A stretch of 64,000 nt of DNA from SB21 sp964415295 (GTDB lineage: Bacteria; CLD3; SB21): positions 124,001 to 188,000 of the forward strand of contig CAYPYN010000003.1 of NCBI GenBank assembly GCA_964415295.1, read 5' to 3'. Position 1 is the stretch's first letter. Every line of letters starts with the position of its first letter. Both the position numbers and the translations under genes were made by a program. Shown piece by piece: positions 44,302 to 52,499 of the stretch. The notes below the pieces were generated by a model, which had not been told where the DNA came from, ran no database searches, and saw nothing but the letters and a program-made list of their open reading frames with translations.

Positions 44302-45456
44302 ATGAAATTATTAGTTCTCGGAGCGGGACTTATGGGACGCGCCGTCGCATTTGACATGGTCAGGAATCCAAAGATCGAGGGCATTACCGTCGCCGATCAC
44401 GATCCGAAAATGATCAAAGAAACACAATCCCTGATCAACAGTCCCAATGATCTCCGGATCAAATTCAAGAAACTGGATGTTGACGATGAAAAGGAACTCT
44501 CGAAACTGATGGAGGACTGCGATACGATCGTCAGTGCCGTGACCTACAAGTATAATTTCAAACTCGCCAAAATGGCCATACAGCATGGATGCAATTTCTG
44601 CGATCTTGGAGGAAATAATACGATTGTCAATCAGGAACTGGAGCTGCACGACAAAGCGAAAAAGAAGAATGTGACGATTGTGCCTGACTGCGGTCTGGCC
44701 CCCGGTATGGTCTCGGTACTGGTCGCTCATGGTTTTTCACATATGGATGAAGTGGATAATGTGAAGATCCGCGTGGGAGGACTACCGGTGGAACCTAAGC
44801 CGCCCATGAATTACAAGCTCGTCTTTTCCGTGCACGGTCTGATCAATGAATACGTGGAGTCCTGTGTAAAAATTCGGAATGGTGAGATCATTGAAGAAGA
44901 ACCCCTCATCGATGTGGAGGAACTCGAATTTCCCGCTCCCTTCGGTAAACTGGAAGCCTTCAATACGTCCGGAGGTACTTCCACATTACCGCAGACTTAT
45001 AAGGGAAAAGTCAAGAACCTGGACTATAAAACCATTCGATATCCCGGACATTGTGCGCAGTTCAAGACCCTTTACGACCTTGGCCTCATGGATAGCAAAC
45101 CGTACAAAGTGGGCGAAACCAAAGTAGTGCCCCGAGAGCTTCTGTCATCTCTGCTGACCGATAAGCTGACGATGGAGGGTAAGGATTGTGTTTTGGTTCG
45201 GGTAGTCGTTGAAGGAAGAAGGCTCGGGACTTCCAAGAAGATACAATACCAGATCATTGATTACGGCGATGGGGCCAATGGGATTACCGCCATGATGCGG
45301 TTAACGTCCTATCCGATCTCGGTGATCGCTCAAATGATGTCCGCCGGTGAAATTTCGGAAAAGGGAGCCATTCCGCAGGAATTGTGTGTGCCGTCGGAAA
45401 AGTTCATCGAAGAATTGCGTAAGCGCAATATCGGGATAGAGATCAAAGAAGTGTGA
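44302..45456 (+). CDS. Saccharopine dehydrogenase-like / L-lysine 6-dehydrogenase-like oxidoreductase
   Basis: 384 residues. A Rossmann fold with GAGLMG at 7-12 is followed by VTYKYNFKLAKMAIQHGCNFCDLGG, PDCGLAPGMVSVL and the C-terminal block GHCAQFKTLYDLGL, the pattern of lysine 6-dehydrogenase and the catalytic domain of saccharopine reductase. It oxidises or reduces the lysine side chain with NAD(P). AAGGAGA lies 7 bases upstream of the ATG. It ends the plus-strand run from pgi. The exact reaction cannot be fixed from sequence alone. Confidence 0.88.
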   Translation: MKLLVLGAGLMGRAVAFDMVRNPKIEGITVADHDPKMIKETQSLINSPNDLRIKFKKLDVDDEKELSKLMEDCDTIVSAVTYKYNFKLAKMAIQHGCNFCDLGGNNTIVNQELELHDKAKKKNVTIVPDCGLAPGMVSVLVAHGFSHMDEVDNVKIRVGGLPVEPKPPMNYKLVFSVHGLINEYVESCVKIRNGEIIEEEPLIDVEELEFPAPFGKLEAFNTSGGTSTLPQTYKGKVKNLDYKTIRYPGHCAQFKTLYDLGLMDSKPYKVGETKVVPRELLSSLLTDKLTMEGKDCVLVRVVVEGRRLGTSKKIQYQIIDYGDGANGITAMMRLTSYPISVIAQMMSAGEISEKGAIPQELCVPSEKFIEELRKRNIGIEIKEV

Positions 45457-45462
45457 TATCTG

Positions 45463-45484
45463 CGGCCGTTGAAAATATCGGCCG
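45463..45484. terminator. Possible hairpin between convergent genes
   Basis: CGGCCG (45463-45468) and CGGCCG (45479-45484) pair around a 10-base A/T loop. There is no clear T run, so this is weak. Confidence 0.28.
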
Positions 45485-45485
45485 T

Positions 45486-45884
45486 CTAAGGATTTGTATC
45501 AATCTTTTTTCCGGGATGAGTAAACAGAACAACGGCGAAGCCTGCAGCCAGGGACACATATATCACGCCGGCGACCCACAGTAATATCGAATGGGAGTTG
45601 GCCGGCAATCTCTTGAGCAGAACCAGTGCGCCGACAGTAAAGTGCATAAGATTTCCAACCGTCAGAGGCCTGGCGTAAATGCCGCCGATCAGAACGTCCT
45701 TAGCCATCCAATTGACCATCGCAGATCCCATCCATAAAGCTCCAAGCATCTGAACGATCAACAATAAGTAGAGATTTGGCTGAATGCCGATCGCCTGAAG
45801 TATTTCCTGAGGAAGAAACGAGGCGGACAATCCCAATGCGCCCATTAAAATGGCGCTCGTCACCATAAGCAACTTGGTATTCAT
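45486..45884 (-). CDS. Small four-helix membrane protein of unknown function
   Basis: 132 residues with four hydrophobic segments (about 5-22, 37-58, 75-92, 98-121) and short loops. It resembles small DUF-type inner-membrane proteins but has no diagnostic motif. Its ATG is 31 bases from the stop of the DHH gene on the same strand, so it may be the second gene of that transcript. No function can be given. Confidence 0.65.
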   Translation of the reverse strand: MNTKLLMVTSAILMGALGLSASFLPQEILQAIGIQPNLYLLLIVQMLGALWMGSAMVNWMAKDVLIGGIYARPLTVGNLMHFTVGALVLLKRLPANSHSILLWVAGVIYVSLAAGFAVVLFTHPGKKIDTNP

Positions 45885-45915
45885 TTTTATTTACATTGAG
45901 TTGGCCGGCAAGACA

Positions 45916-46806
45916 TTAACCGGCTTTTTTCATCCGTTCAACGATCTCTTTGACCTTGTCGTCGGCCTCGGCGTCAGGCAACTGGCAAGTGCCGGCGCCT
46001 TTGTGCCCGCCGCCGCCGTATTCGGCCATCAGCGAACCAACGTCCGTTTTGGATGTGCGGTTAAAAATGCTGTGGCCCACGGCGCAAACGGTGATGCCCG
46101 GTTCCTTGCCTCGGAATAGCCTTACGGATATATTGCCTTGAGGAAAGAGGGTATAAATCAGAAACCGATTACCTGCGGGAAATTTCTTCACCGGACGCTG
46201 ATCGGTGATGATCACATTGCCGTCCTGCCGGCTGTGTTCGAGCAGCGCTTTTTTAAAATTATCCTGTTCGGACAAATAAGTATCCACTTTGGATTTTACA
46301 TCCGGCAGCTGAAGGATCTCTTCCACGGTGTGAACCTGGATCCATCCGATCATACGCTGAAAATAGTCCTCAAAAGCATCCAGACCGGAACGGGGATCCA
46401 AGGTATAAGAAACGAGGACCCATCCTTTAGGATTCATCACATCATCCATATTTAGGTTGGCGCTGTCCACGCGGTCGGTCTCGACCAGCAAGTGATCGAA
46501 TGGCTTCAGTTCGTCAGGATGTTCATAGAAATCGTATATCACCCGGGCACAACTGGGCGCTACGGCGAATTTTCCCCGGTAACCTTCTTTCTCGGAATGG
46601 ATCATCTGGCTGGTATGGTGATCGAACCATAAGGCACACTTCGGGTGATAAGGCAGGTTCGCAATGATATCGTGATCGTTGACGTCCACTTTGCCGTCCT
46701 GCATGGCTTTGGGTTCGGCGAACATGACTTCATCGATCTTTTCCATCACGGTAATAAAAACGGCGCACGTCAAGCCGTCAAGATCCGTTCGGGTGATAAG
46801 ACGCAT
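45916..46806 (-). CDS. DHH-family phosphoesterase
   Basis: 296 residues. Metal-binding motifs of the DHH superfamily are present: TRTDLDGLTCA with Asp8 and Asp10, and FDHHTSQ with Asp62-His63-His64. The C-terminal DHHA1-like domain ends with GGGGHKGAGTC (about 264-274). Members include exopolyphosphatases, NrnA oligoribonucleases and c-di-AMP phosphodiesterases. This one lacks fused CBS or PAS domains and looks like the exopolyphosphatase-related group; the substrate is open. The SD AAAGGAG lies about 10 bases upstream of the ATG. Confidence 0.88.
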   Translation of the reverse strand: MRLITRTDLDGLTCAVFITVMEKIDEVMFAEPKAMQDGKVDVNDHDIIANLPYHPKCALWFDHHTSQMIHSEKEGYRGKFAVAPSCARVIYDFYEHPDELKPFDHLLVETDRVDSANLNMDDVMNPKGWVLVSYTLDPRSGLDAFEDYFQRMIGWIQVHTVEEILQLPDVKSKVDTYLSEQDNFKKALLEHSRQDGNVIITDQRPVKKFPAGNRFLIYTLFPQGNISVRLFRGKEPGITVCAVGHSIFNRTSKTDVGSLMAEYGGGGHKGAGTCQLPDAEADDKVKEIVERMKKAG

Positions 46807-46908
46807 ACGTTAGGACTCCTTTAAGGTACGCTTTTCGGAATAGTTCGTCAGAATGGAAAGCAAAATAGGTAATATAAAATAAAAATGCAAAATAAATTGT
46901 AGCCGGAC

Positions 46909-47808
46909 TCATTCTTCACTTTCGGGTCCGAATGAAAACCGGATATAGCGGCCGTAAAGTTCCACCGGATTCAGAAAAAACCGCAGGCGTTCGCCTTTGC
47001 GATCATCGTAACCTCTCAGCCAGCGTCCGCTGTCGGAAGCTTTCGAGGCATCGGCCGTCTGCAGCCGGATGCCGAAATGCAGGTGTTCTCCTCCGTCGCC
47101 GTTATGTTCATCATCATTGATATAACCAATCACATTGCCGCGTCGGATGAGGTCTCCGTTCTTCCAGGGCAGTATGGCGGAGGAGTCACGCCGCGCCCGC
47201 GGCCGAATATGACCGTAAATGGAGATGAATTGCTTCGGCAAGAGGTTGGACTTCCATGGCTCGGCGTAGTGATGCTCAACGACCGCAACAAGTTCACCGT
47301 ACCCGTTGGCGGGTTCGTAATGCCTGATGATGCCATCGTAAACGGCCCGCACCGTATCTCCTTCAGCGGCGGACAGATCGATACCCAGATGATTGTAATC
47401 AAAATAGAACAGGCGTCCCCAAAGCACCCGCCAGAGCCATAGGTTATTCGAACGGGGGAACGCTATCGGAAAAAGAAACGGGGATCCCTGATCGGGTTCA
47501 ACCCAGGCTTCGATGGGCCGGCGGTAATTGAAAATGAAATTCTGATAAAACCAGACGACGGAATCCGCCTCTGCTTTCACGACTGCGTTTCTAAGATACT
47601 CGGTTTCATACAGGAGTTTATATAATTCAGATTCGTAACGGTTGGATTGGCGTTTAAGCTCGGTGATTTCGGAAGCAAGCGAATCCTGAACCGCCGTGAG
47701 ACGTCGCATTTCCTGACGGTAGGTGGAACACGAATTCAAGAAAACGACAAAACACGTGATCAGAAGAAATTGAGAATGGAAATGAAAGCGGCAGAATTTG
47801 GAGGTCAT
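46909..47808 (-). CDS. M23 (LytM) peptidase-like lipoprotein
   Basis: 299 residues. A lipoprotein signal with lipobox LNSC near residue 26 is followed by a short coiled coil (about 32-75). The C-terminal M23 domain has HLGIDLSA (the His and Asp zinc ligands) and EHLHFGI (the HxH motif). The domain also has insertions: WLRGYDDRKGERLRFFLNP follows the HxH. It may cut peptidoglycan crosslinks or act as an amidase activator. The start is taken as ATG 47808; a TTG two codons earlier is the alternative. Confidence 0.87.
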   Translation of the reverse strand: MTSKFCRFHFHSQFLLITCFVVFLNSCSTYRQEMRRLTAVQDSLASEITELKRQSNRYESELYKLLYETEYLRNAVVKAEADSVVWFYQNFIFNYRRPIEAWVEPDQGSPFLFPIAFPRSNNLWLWRVLWGRLFYFDYNHLGIDLSAAEGDTVRAVYDGIIRHYEPANGYGELVAVVEHHYAEPWKSNLLPKQFISIYGHIRPRARRDSSAILPWKNGDLIRRGNVIGYINDDEHNGDGGEHLHFGIRLQTADASKASDSGRWLRGYDDRKGERLRFFLNPVELYGRYIRFSFGPESEE

Positions 47809-48145
47809 TGACAAACCTATTGCATGTGGATAAGTTGTTGAAGAAATTAGTTATCCGAACACTCACATTCAAGTGATAATTTTTTATGAAAAATTGTCAT
47901 GTTTTTGATAATTTTTTAAATACATATTTTACAATTAATTACATGTATTAATGACAATTTGGCCAGGCATACAATGTGTATCAATTTTGGGTCCCTACAT
48001 TAATTTTATTTGTTTAATTATTTATTATCAGCTATTTATGTTTTGAATGAAACCGACTTCCACAAATTTGCTTGACATGAGTTATTTTTTTGGGTATATT
48101 TCTTATCCCTGCTATACTTAGGGACTTTCTTTGAAATAAGTTTTT
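47809..48145. other. AT-rich intergenic region upstream of the tRNA cluster
   Basis: About 335 bases, strongly AT-rich, with no credible gene. It holds the tRNA promoter at 48072-48100 and an imperfect palindrome around TACATGTA near 47942. A second possible extended -10 (TGCTATACT) lies at 48110-48118. Confidence 0.6.
48072..48100 (+). promoter_or_regulatory. Promoter of the tRNA cluster
   Basis: TTGACA (48072-48077), a 17-base spacer and TATATT (48095-48100), about 45 bases before tRNA-Gly. Confidence 0.75.
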
Positions 48146-48218
<73 letters not shown>

Positions 48219-48322
48219 CTCCCGCTGTGTAACCCAGATGGGATCTACTGTAACCAGTAGATTATAGAGGTATGTGTAACTCGGTGACCAGAATCTAACC
48301 ACGGGTTCTGGTCATTTTTTTT
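48219..48322 (+). ncRNA. Structured spacer between tRNA-Gly and tRNA-Cys, possible small RNA
   Basis: 104 bases with three successive hairpins: CCCA-GA-TGGG (48233-48242), ATCTACTG-TAAC-CAGTAGAT (48243-48262, perfect 8 bp) and the terminator at 48285-48322. tRNA spacers are usually short and unstructured, so the RNA cut from behind tRNA-Gly could be a stable tRNA-derived small RNA. No family is recognised. Confidence 0.35.
48285..48322 (+). terminator. Intrinsic terminator inside the tRNA cluster
   Basis: A perfect 9-bp stem TGACCAGAA (48285-48293) and TTCTGGTCA (48306-48314) with a 12-base loop, followed by eight T residues (48315-48322) that abut the first base of tRNA-Cys. Confidence 0.75.
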
Positions 48323-48396
48323 GGCGACGTAGCCAAGTGGTAAGGCAGGGCTCTGCAAAAGCCCCATCAACAGTTCGAATCTGTTCGTCGCCTCCA
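48323..48396 (+). tRNA. tRNA-Cys(GCA)
   Basis: The mature part is 48323-48393, with an encoded CCA at 48394-48396. Acceptor stem GGCGACG/CGTCGCC and anticodon loop with GCA between GGGCT and AGCCC; discriminator U. Confidence 0.95.
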
Positions 48397-48416
48397 GTTC
48401 TTTGTTGATATGCCAG

Positions 48417-48502
48417 GCTCGGGTGGCGGAACTGGTAGACGCACAGGACTTAAAATCCTGCGGGCCTCAAAGCCCGTACCGGTTCGATTCCGGTCCCGAG
48501 CA
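48417..48502 (+). tRNA. tRNA-Leu(UAA)
   Basis: 86 nt with the long variable arm of class II tRNAs (GCGGGCCTCAAAGCCCGT). Acceptor stem GCTCGGG/CCCGAGC, anticodon TAA in CTTAAAA, discriminator A. CCA is not encoded. Confidence 0.96.
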
Positions 48503-48518
48503 CTTTGAAAATTCTCAT

Positions 48519-48592
48519 GGACGCGTAGCTCAGTTGGTTAGAGTACTACGTTGACATCGTAGGGGTCACTGGTTCGAATCCAGTCGCGTCCA
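48519..48592 (+). tRNA. tRNA-Val(GAC)
   Basis: 74 nt. Acceptor stem GGACGCG/CGCGTCC, anticodon GAC in TTGACAT between CTACG and CGTAG, discriminator A. CCA is not encoded. Confidence 0.96.
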
Positions 48593-48604
48593 CTCCATTC
48601 CAAG

Positions 48605-48634
48605 AAAATCCCGATATCTGAACGGGATTTTGTC
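48605..48634. terminator. Terminator after the tRNA cluster, bidirectional
   Basis: A perfect 9-bp stem AAAATCCCG (48605-48613) and CGGGATTTT (48623-48631). It separates the tRNA cluster from the convergent membrane-protein gene. Confidence 0.78.
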
Positions 48635-50213
48635 ATTTTATACCAACCTCATCGATTACATAAACGGCCGCGGCGTTATCGGCGTAAACTTTGCGAAAGG
48701 GCGGAAAAGCGAGTTCAGGATAACCGGTTTCGCGTTGTACTCGAAGAACTAAGGTGCGGGAGTCAAATTCCTCCCTTAATCTCTTTCCATCAAAAGGAAC
48801 CTGTCGGCGGCGAAACCGCTCCAATAAAAAAGCTTTTTCGTAATTGAATCGGATGGAATAAGTGGGATCGAGACCCCATAGGTAACGCTGCCGCGAACCG
48901 TCGTAGAAAAGTTCAGGGAAATCATCCCAATACAAATTGATCACAATCTCACCCGGTTCTATGTTCTTCTCCATCCAGCTTACGGCTCCCGTGAAACGCC
49001 TCGGAGGAGCGGCATCATCATGGTAATTCTTGTAAAACTGCATCGAGCGGACATGCAGGCCCAATAATATCGCCACAACCGTATAGCCCATGACGCGGCG
49101 CACATCCTTGTTCAGCTCGAATAGCCATCGCAAACCAAAATCATGTCCTGCCGTATCGCGAATAATCAATCCGCACGCTATGGCCATCAGAAGAACTGAA
49201 TATTCCACAAACCTTGCTGAAACCAACGTCATGGCCGTCCAAAAAAGTGCGGTCATGAGCACGCCGGCCGAAGCCGACGAGATCTCACTCCGACGCCAAT
49301 AGGCAAAGACGGCAAGGAGCGGCATGATGACCACTATCAACGGATATATATTGAAGAAAACAGGAAGAGAATAAGGATAGATCTCGTTACCTAGCTCGAT
49401 TCCTGACAGATGCTGTCCCTGGATGCCGATCTGAAAAACCTGCAAATAGGTTAGTATAGATTCCAGCGTCTCCGGTGTATAAGGATGAATGGCAAGACCC
49501 ATAATCGAACCTGCGGCAGCCGCGGCCGGCAGCTTCCAGTCCAACAGGTCTCCCTTGATACGCAGACCAATGATGAACGGCACGGCCGTCATAAAAAGTA
49601 CGAACGGCACCGTATAGCTCCATGCATAGACAAAGCCGAGAATGAGAAGGGCTTTCCAGCGTCCTTTGAGCAAAAAGTGCATGCCCACCATAAGCAGAAG
49701 CATACTTAATACGTGTGATCGTATCATCCCAAGGCGCGCTATAAAAAGGCCACCCGCGGCCAAAGGCAGGAACGCAAACAGCAACGGCCATCGGACACCG
49801 TGAATCCTCAGTACGGCATAAAGCGCCGCCAGGACAGCCACAGAAAGCAGTACGGAAAAGAGTTTAGCTCCTGTGATCGGCTCTGAAGTGACACTTGCAA
49901 AAGGCATCATGAATACATGGTAGAGGAACTCTTTATCACAGAATCTGTCTTTCCATGTGCTGAGCTGCGTCCACTCAAACTGCCTGTCAAGACCGCGTTC
50001 CGGCATCATCTGCGCAAATCGCGCGTGGTAATAGCCATCGCGTTCGAATAGCCCGTCGTGAAATGCGGCGGTACCGCCATACAGTGCGATAACATATAAG
50101 ATGAATAATATCGAGAGTATTTTTTCAGCCCGTTGGCCGAAAGGAAGGGATGATTCCATAGAAAAAGATCTACATTTGGAGAACAAAAATCTTTGTGAAA
50201 TTAGATTTTCCAT
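48633..50213 (-). CDS. Polytopic membrane protein, GT-C glycosyltransferase-like
   Basis: 526 residues with about 11 to 12 helices and a soluble C-terminal domain of about 130 residues. After the first helix a periplasmic loop carries FERDGYYHARFAQMM, which recalls the acidic motif in the first loop of STT3/PglB and other GT-C enzymes, and the topology matches. It may transfer a sugar from a lipid-linked donor, but no family hallmark such as WWDYG is present. Start: ATG 50213 or ATG 50159 (gives MESSLPFG); neither has a clear SD. It is monocistronic between two terminators. Confidence 0.65.
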   Translation of the reverse strand: MENLISQRFLFSKCRSFSMESSLPFGQRAEKILSILFILYVIALYGGTAAFHDGLFERDGYYHARFAQMMPERGLDRQFEWTQLSTWKDRFCDKEFLYHVFMMPFASVTSEPITGAKLFSVLLSVAVLAALYAVLRIHGVRWPLLFAFLPLAAGGLFIARLGMIRSHVLSMLLLMVGMHFLLKGRWKALLILGFVYAWSYTVPFVLFMTAVPFIIGLRIKGDLLDWKLPAAAAAGSIMGLAIHPYTPETLESILTYLQVFQIGIQGQHLSGIELGNEIYPYSLPVFFNIYPLIVVIMPLLAVFAYWRRSEISSASAGVLMTALFWTAMTLVSARFVEYSVLLMAIACGLIIRDTAGHDFGLRWLFELNKDVRRVMGYTVVAILLGLHVRSMQFYKNYHDDAAPPRRFTGAVSWMEKNIEPGEIVINLYWDDFPELFYDGSRQRYLWGLDPTYSIRFNYEKAFLLERFRRRQVPFDGKRLREEFDSRTLVLRVQRETGYPELAFPPFRKVYADNAAAVYVIDEVGIK

Positions 50214-50242
50214 CCAAAAAAGGCAAGTGTGGAAAAGAATAA

Positions 50243-50271
50243 AAAAAAACCCCTCGAAAATGATTCGAGGG
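50243..50271 (-). terminator. Terminator of the dienelactone-hydrolase-like gene
   Basis: Perfect 8-bp stem CCCTCGAA/TTCGAGGG (50251-50258 and 50264-50271), with a run of nine T residues on the minus strand (50249-50241). Confidence 0.82.
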
Positions 50272-50298
50272 ATTTTTATTCATGAAATGGATCCACGG

Positions 50299-51108
50299 CT
50301 ATTTGAAAATTTCTCCGAAGAAAGTTTTCATGTCCGACCATGAGGCCGAATCTGCGACAGCATTGTAGGCAATGGCCATTTCAAATTTCTTGGCCAGAGA
50401 ATCTGCACCGGGATTTGTAAAACTGTGCAATGCGCCTTCGTAGGATTTGAATGTGTATGTAACTCCGGCGTCTTCCATTTCTTTCTTGAAGGCATCGATA
50501 TCGGATTGGGGGATGAATTTGTCCGCTGCCCCGTTACACACAAGCACACGGGCTTTCACTTCTCCTTTTTTGGCGGGCGTCGCGGTTCCAAGTCCGCCAT
50601 GGAAGCTTACAACGCCTTTGAGGTCGAGTCCCTGACGTGCCATATTCAGCACGGTGGAACCTCCAAAACAATAACCGATCGCGGCGATATTATTTACGTC
50701 CACATTCGGGTTGGCTTTAAGCATCTCCATGGCCTTCATGAAGCGGGCCGTAGCTCCGGGTCCGCGTTTCATGACCTCACCGGCGAACATACCCGCATCT
50801 TTGGGATGGTCCGCTGTCTTTCCGTCCCCGTACATATCCACGGCCAAAGCCACGTAGCCCAGTTCCGCAAGCATATCCGCGCGATGCCGGGCATAAGGAT
50901 TGTGTCCCCACCATTCATGTACGACCAAAACACCGGGACGCTTGCCTTGTTTGGATGCATCATAGGCGAGGTAACCTTTCATATTCACGCTGTCGGCGGA
51001 ATAGGCGACTTCTTCACCGGTAATTTTGGTCTTTGACACCTCGGCCTTTTTAGGTTGGCACGAACCGATAAAGATAAAAGAGATGATGATTAAGATACTT
51101 AACCTCAT
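50299..51108 (-). CDS. Dienelactone-hydrolase-family lipoprotein
   Basis: 269 residues. A lipoprotein signal ends in FIGSC (Cys17). The hydrolase has the nucleophile elbow GYCFGG with Cys147, the Cys of the Cys-Asp-His triad of dienelactone hydrolases. NGAADKFIP carries the Asp, and ALHSFTNP carries the His. LVVHEWWGHN is the oxyanion loop. The envelope location is unusual for a family best known from cytosolic aromatic catabolism, so the substrate is probably a different lactone or ester. AGGAGG lies 6 bases before the ATG, and a terminator follows the stop. Confidence 0.9.
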   Translation of the reverse strand: MRLSILIIISFIFIGSCQPKKAEVSKTKITGEEVAYSADSVNMKGYLAYDASKQGKRPGVLVVHEWWGHNPYARHRADMLAELGYVALAVDMYGDGKTADHPKDAGMFAGEVMKRGPGATARFMKAMEMLKANPNVDVNNIAAIGYCFGGSTVLNMARQGLDLKGVVSFHGGLGTATPAKKGEVKARVLVCNGAADKFIPQSDIDAFKKEMEDAGVTYTFKSYEGALHSFTNPGADSLAKKFEMAIAYNAVADSASWSDMKTFFGEIFK

Positions 51109-51204
51109 AGAATCCTCCTGTAATTTGGTTTTTGGGAATGGGGCTTATTATTGATTTTTTTGAAAAGAAACAAGAAGATTTAGGAAGAATTTTATGCGGG
51201 CGGA

Positions 51205-51786
51205 TCATTTATCCGTGATTTCAACCAATCCCGTTTCCAGATTATAATACGCACCGACGATAAGCAACTCACCTTTTTTAACGGCTTTGTCCAGGATCGG
51301 TGAATGTTTGAGTTTTTTCACCAGCAGGTTGATCTGGGCACGAACCGCGTTATCCCAAACATCGCCGCCGGATCTATGTCCGATCTCAACGGCCGGCGCC
51401 AGTGCTTCAACGAGGTACTCGATATCCGCTTTGGCTGTGCCGTGTTTCTGCAAAACATCCATCGCGGCTTTGATCGCGCCGCAATGTTCATGTCCGAATA
51501 CCATCAAAAGCGTGATATGCAGTTCCGCCACGCCGAATTCCAGACTGCCCAATACGGCTTTATCCAGAACCTGGCCGGCTGTTCGTATCACAAACAGATC
51601 GCCCAGCCCCTGATCAAAAACCAGTTCCGGCGCCACCCGTGAATCCACGCAACTCAATATGGCTGCAAATGGCTTCTGTCCGGCGGCTACCTCGATACGC
51701 CGTTGGGCCGATTCATCCAGCGTCGGCTTATTTGCCGCATACCGCTTGTTGCCATCCAACAACCGTTTAAGAGCCTGATTGAGCAT
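51205..51786 (-). CDS. Beta-carbonic anhydrase
   Basis: 193 residues from ATG 51786, which has AAGGA 7 bases upstream; a longer frame starts at 51828. Zinc ligands are Cys46, His99 and Cys102 (SCVDSR and FGHEHCG), with the Asp48-Arg50 dyad. The order CxDxR then HxxC is the beta-class hallmark. It interconverts CO2 and bicarbonate in the cytosol, supplying biotin carboxylation and pH control. It is alone, 96 bases upstream of the dienelactone-hydrolase-like gene on the same strand. Confidence 0.94.
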   Translation of the reverse strand: MLNQALKRLLDGNKRYAANKPTLDESAQRRIEVAAGQKPFAAILSCVDSRVAPELVFDQGLGDLFVIRTAGQVLDKAVLGSLEFGVAELHITLLMVFGHEHCGAIKAAMDVLQKHGTAKADIEYLVEALAPAVEIGHRSGGDVWDNAVRAQINLLVKKLKHSPILDKAVKKGELLIVGAYYNLETGLVEITDK

Positions 51787-52010
51787 ACGATGATCCTTCA
51801 CATGTAAATGAATATATGTATCGAACACTAAAATATGAAATGAATTATCTTTTTAACCGTCCAGCTTTCACGGTGCTGCTGGTTATTGAAATGAGCATGA
51901 AACTTCACCACGATGTCTGCGTAGTGTTTTGTCAATACTCTCAGGAAACACATATAAATAGAGCTTCTGCGGGACATACACATTTTTGTCAATAACCCAA
52001 AAGGGGTATT

Positions 52011-52475
52011 ATGAAGAAATTCTTATCCACAAACGACGACAGCACGCTGACGCTGCTCAGAATTACCGGAGGCTTTGTAGTTCTTGCACACGGGGTGCAG
52101 AAATTATTAGGCTGGTTCGGCGGTCACGGCGTCACGGAAACGATGGAATCCTTTGAACGGTGGTTTGGTCTGCCGGGATTTGTTACGTTCCTTGTGATCA
52201 TGTCGGATTCGTTCGGAGCATTGTGTCTGATCCTCGGTGCAGGAACAAGATTCATGGCTTCTTCGATCGCTCTGGTTATGATAGGTGCCATTGCTCTGGT
52301 TCACGGCCGATGGGGGTTTTATATGAATTGGTACTCCGAGCGGCGTGGGGAGGGTTTCGAATTCCACCTGCTGGTGCTTGTCATCATGATGGTCCTGATT
52401 ATTCGCGGAGGAGGAAAAGCGTCCTTCGATCTATGGCTGACAAAACGACTTTACCATCAATCGGATGCAACATAG
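52011..52475 (+). CDS. DoxX-family membrane protein
   Basis: 154 residues with four helices. LLRITGGFVVLAHGVQKLLGWFGG and the later FGALCLILGAGTRFMASSIALVMIGAI match DoxX, and the block around GFEFHLLVLVIMM is also typical. DoxX-type proteins were first seen with quinol oxidases and often act with thiosulfate or redox enzymes; the role here is unknown. The SD AAAGGGG lies upstream of the ATG. It is 24 bases before the S33-like hydrolase gene. Confidence 0.92.
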   Translation: MKKFLSTNDDSTLTLLRITGGFVVLAHGVQKLLGWFGGHGVTETMESFERWFGLPGFVTFLVIMSDSFGALCLILGAGTRFMASSIALVMIGAIALVHGRWGFYMNWYSERRGEGFEFHLLVLVIMMVLIIRGGGKASFDLWLTKRLYHQSDAT

Positions 52476-52499
52476 CATCATCTCTTTATAGGAGGGGAA

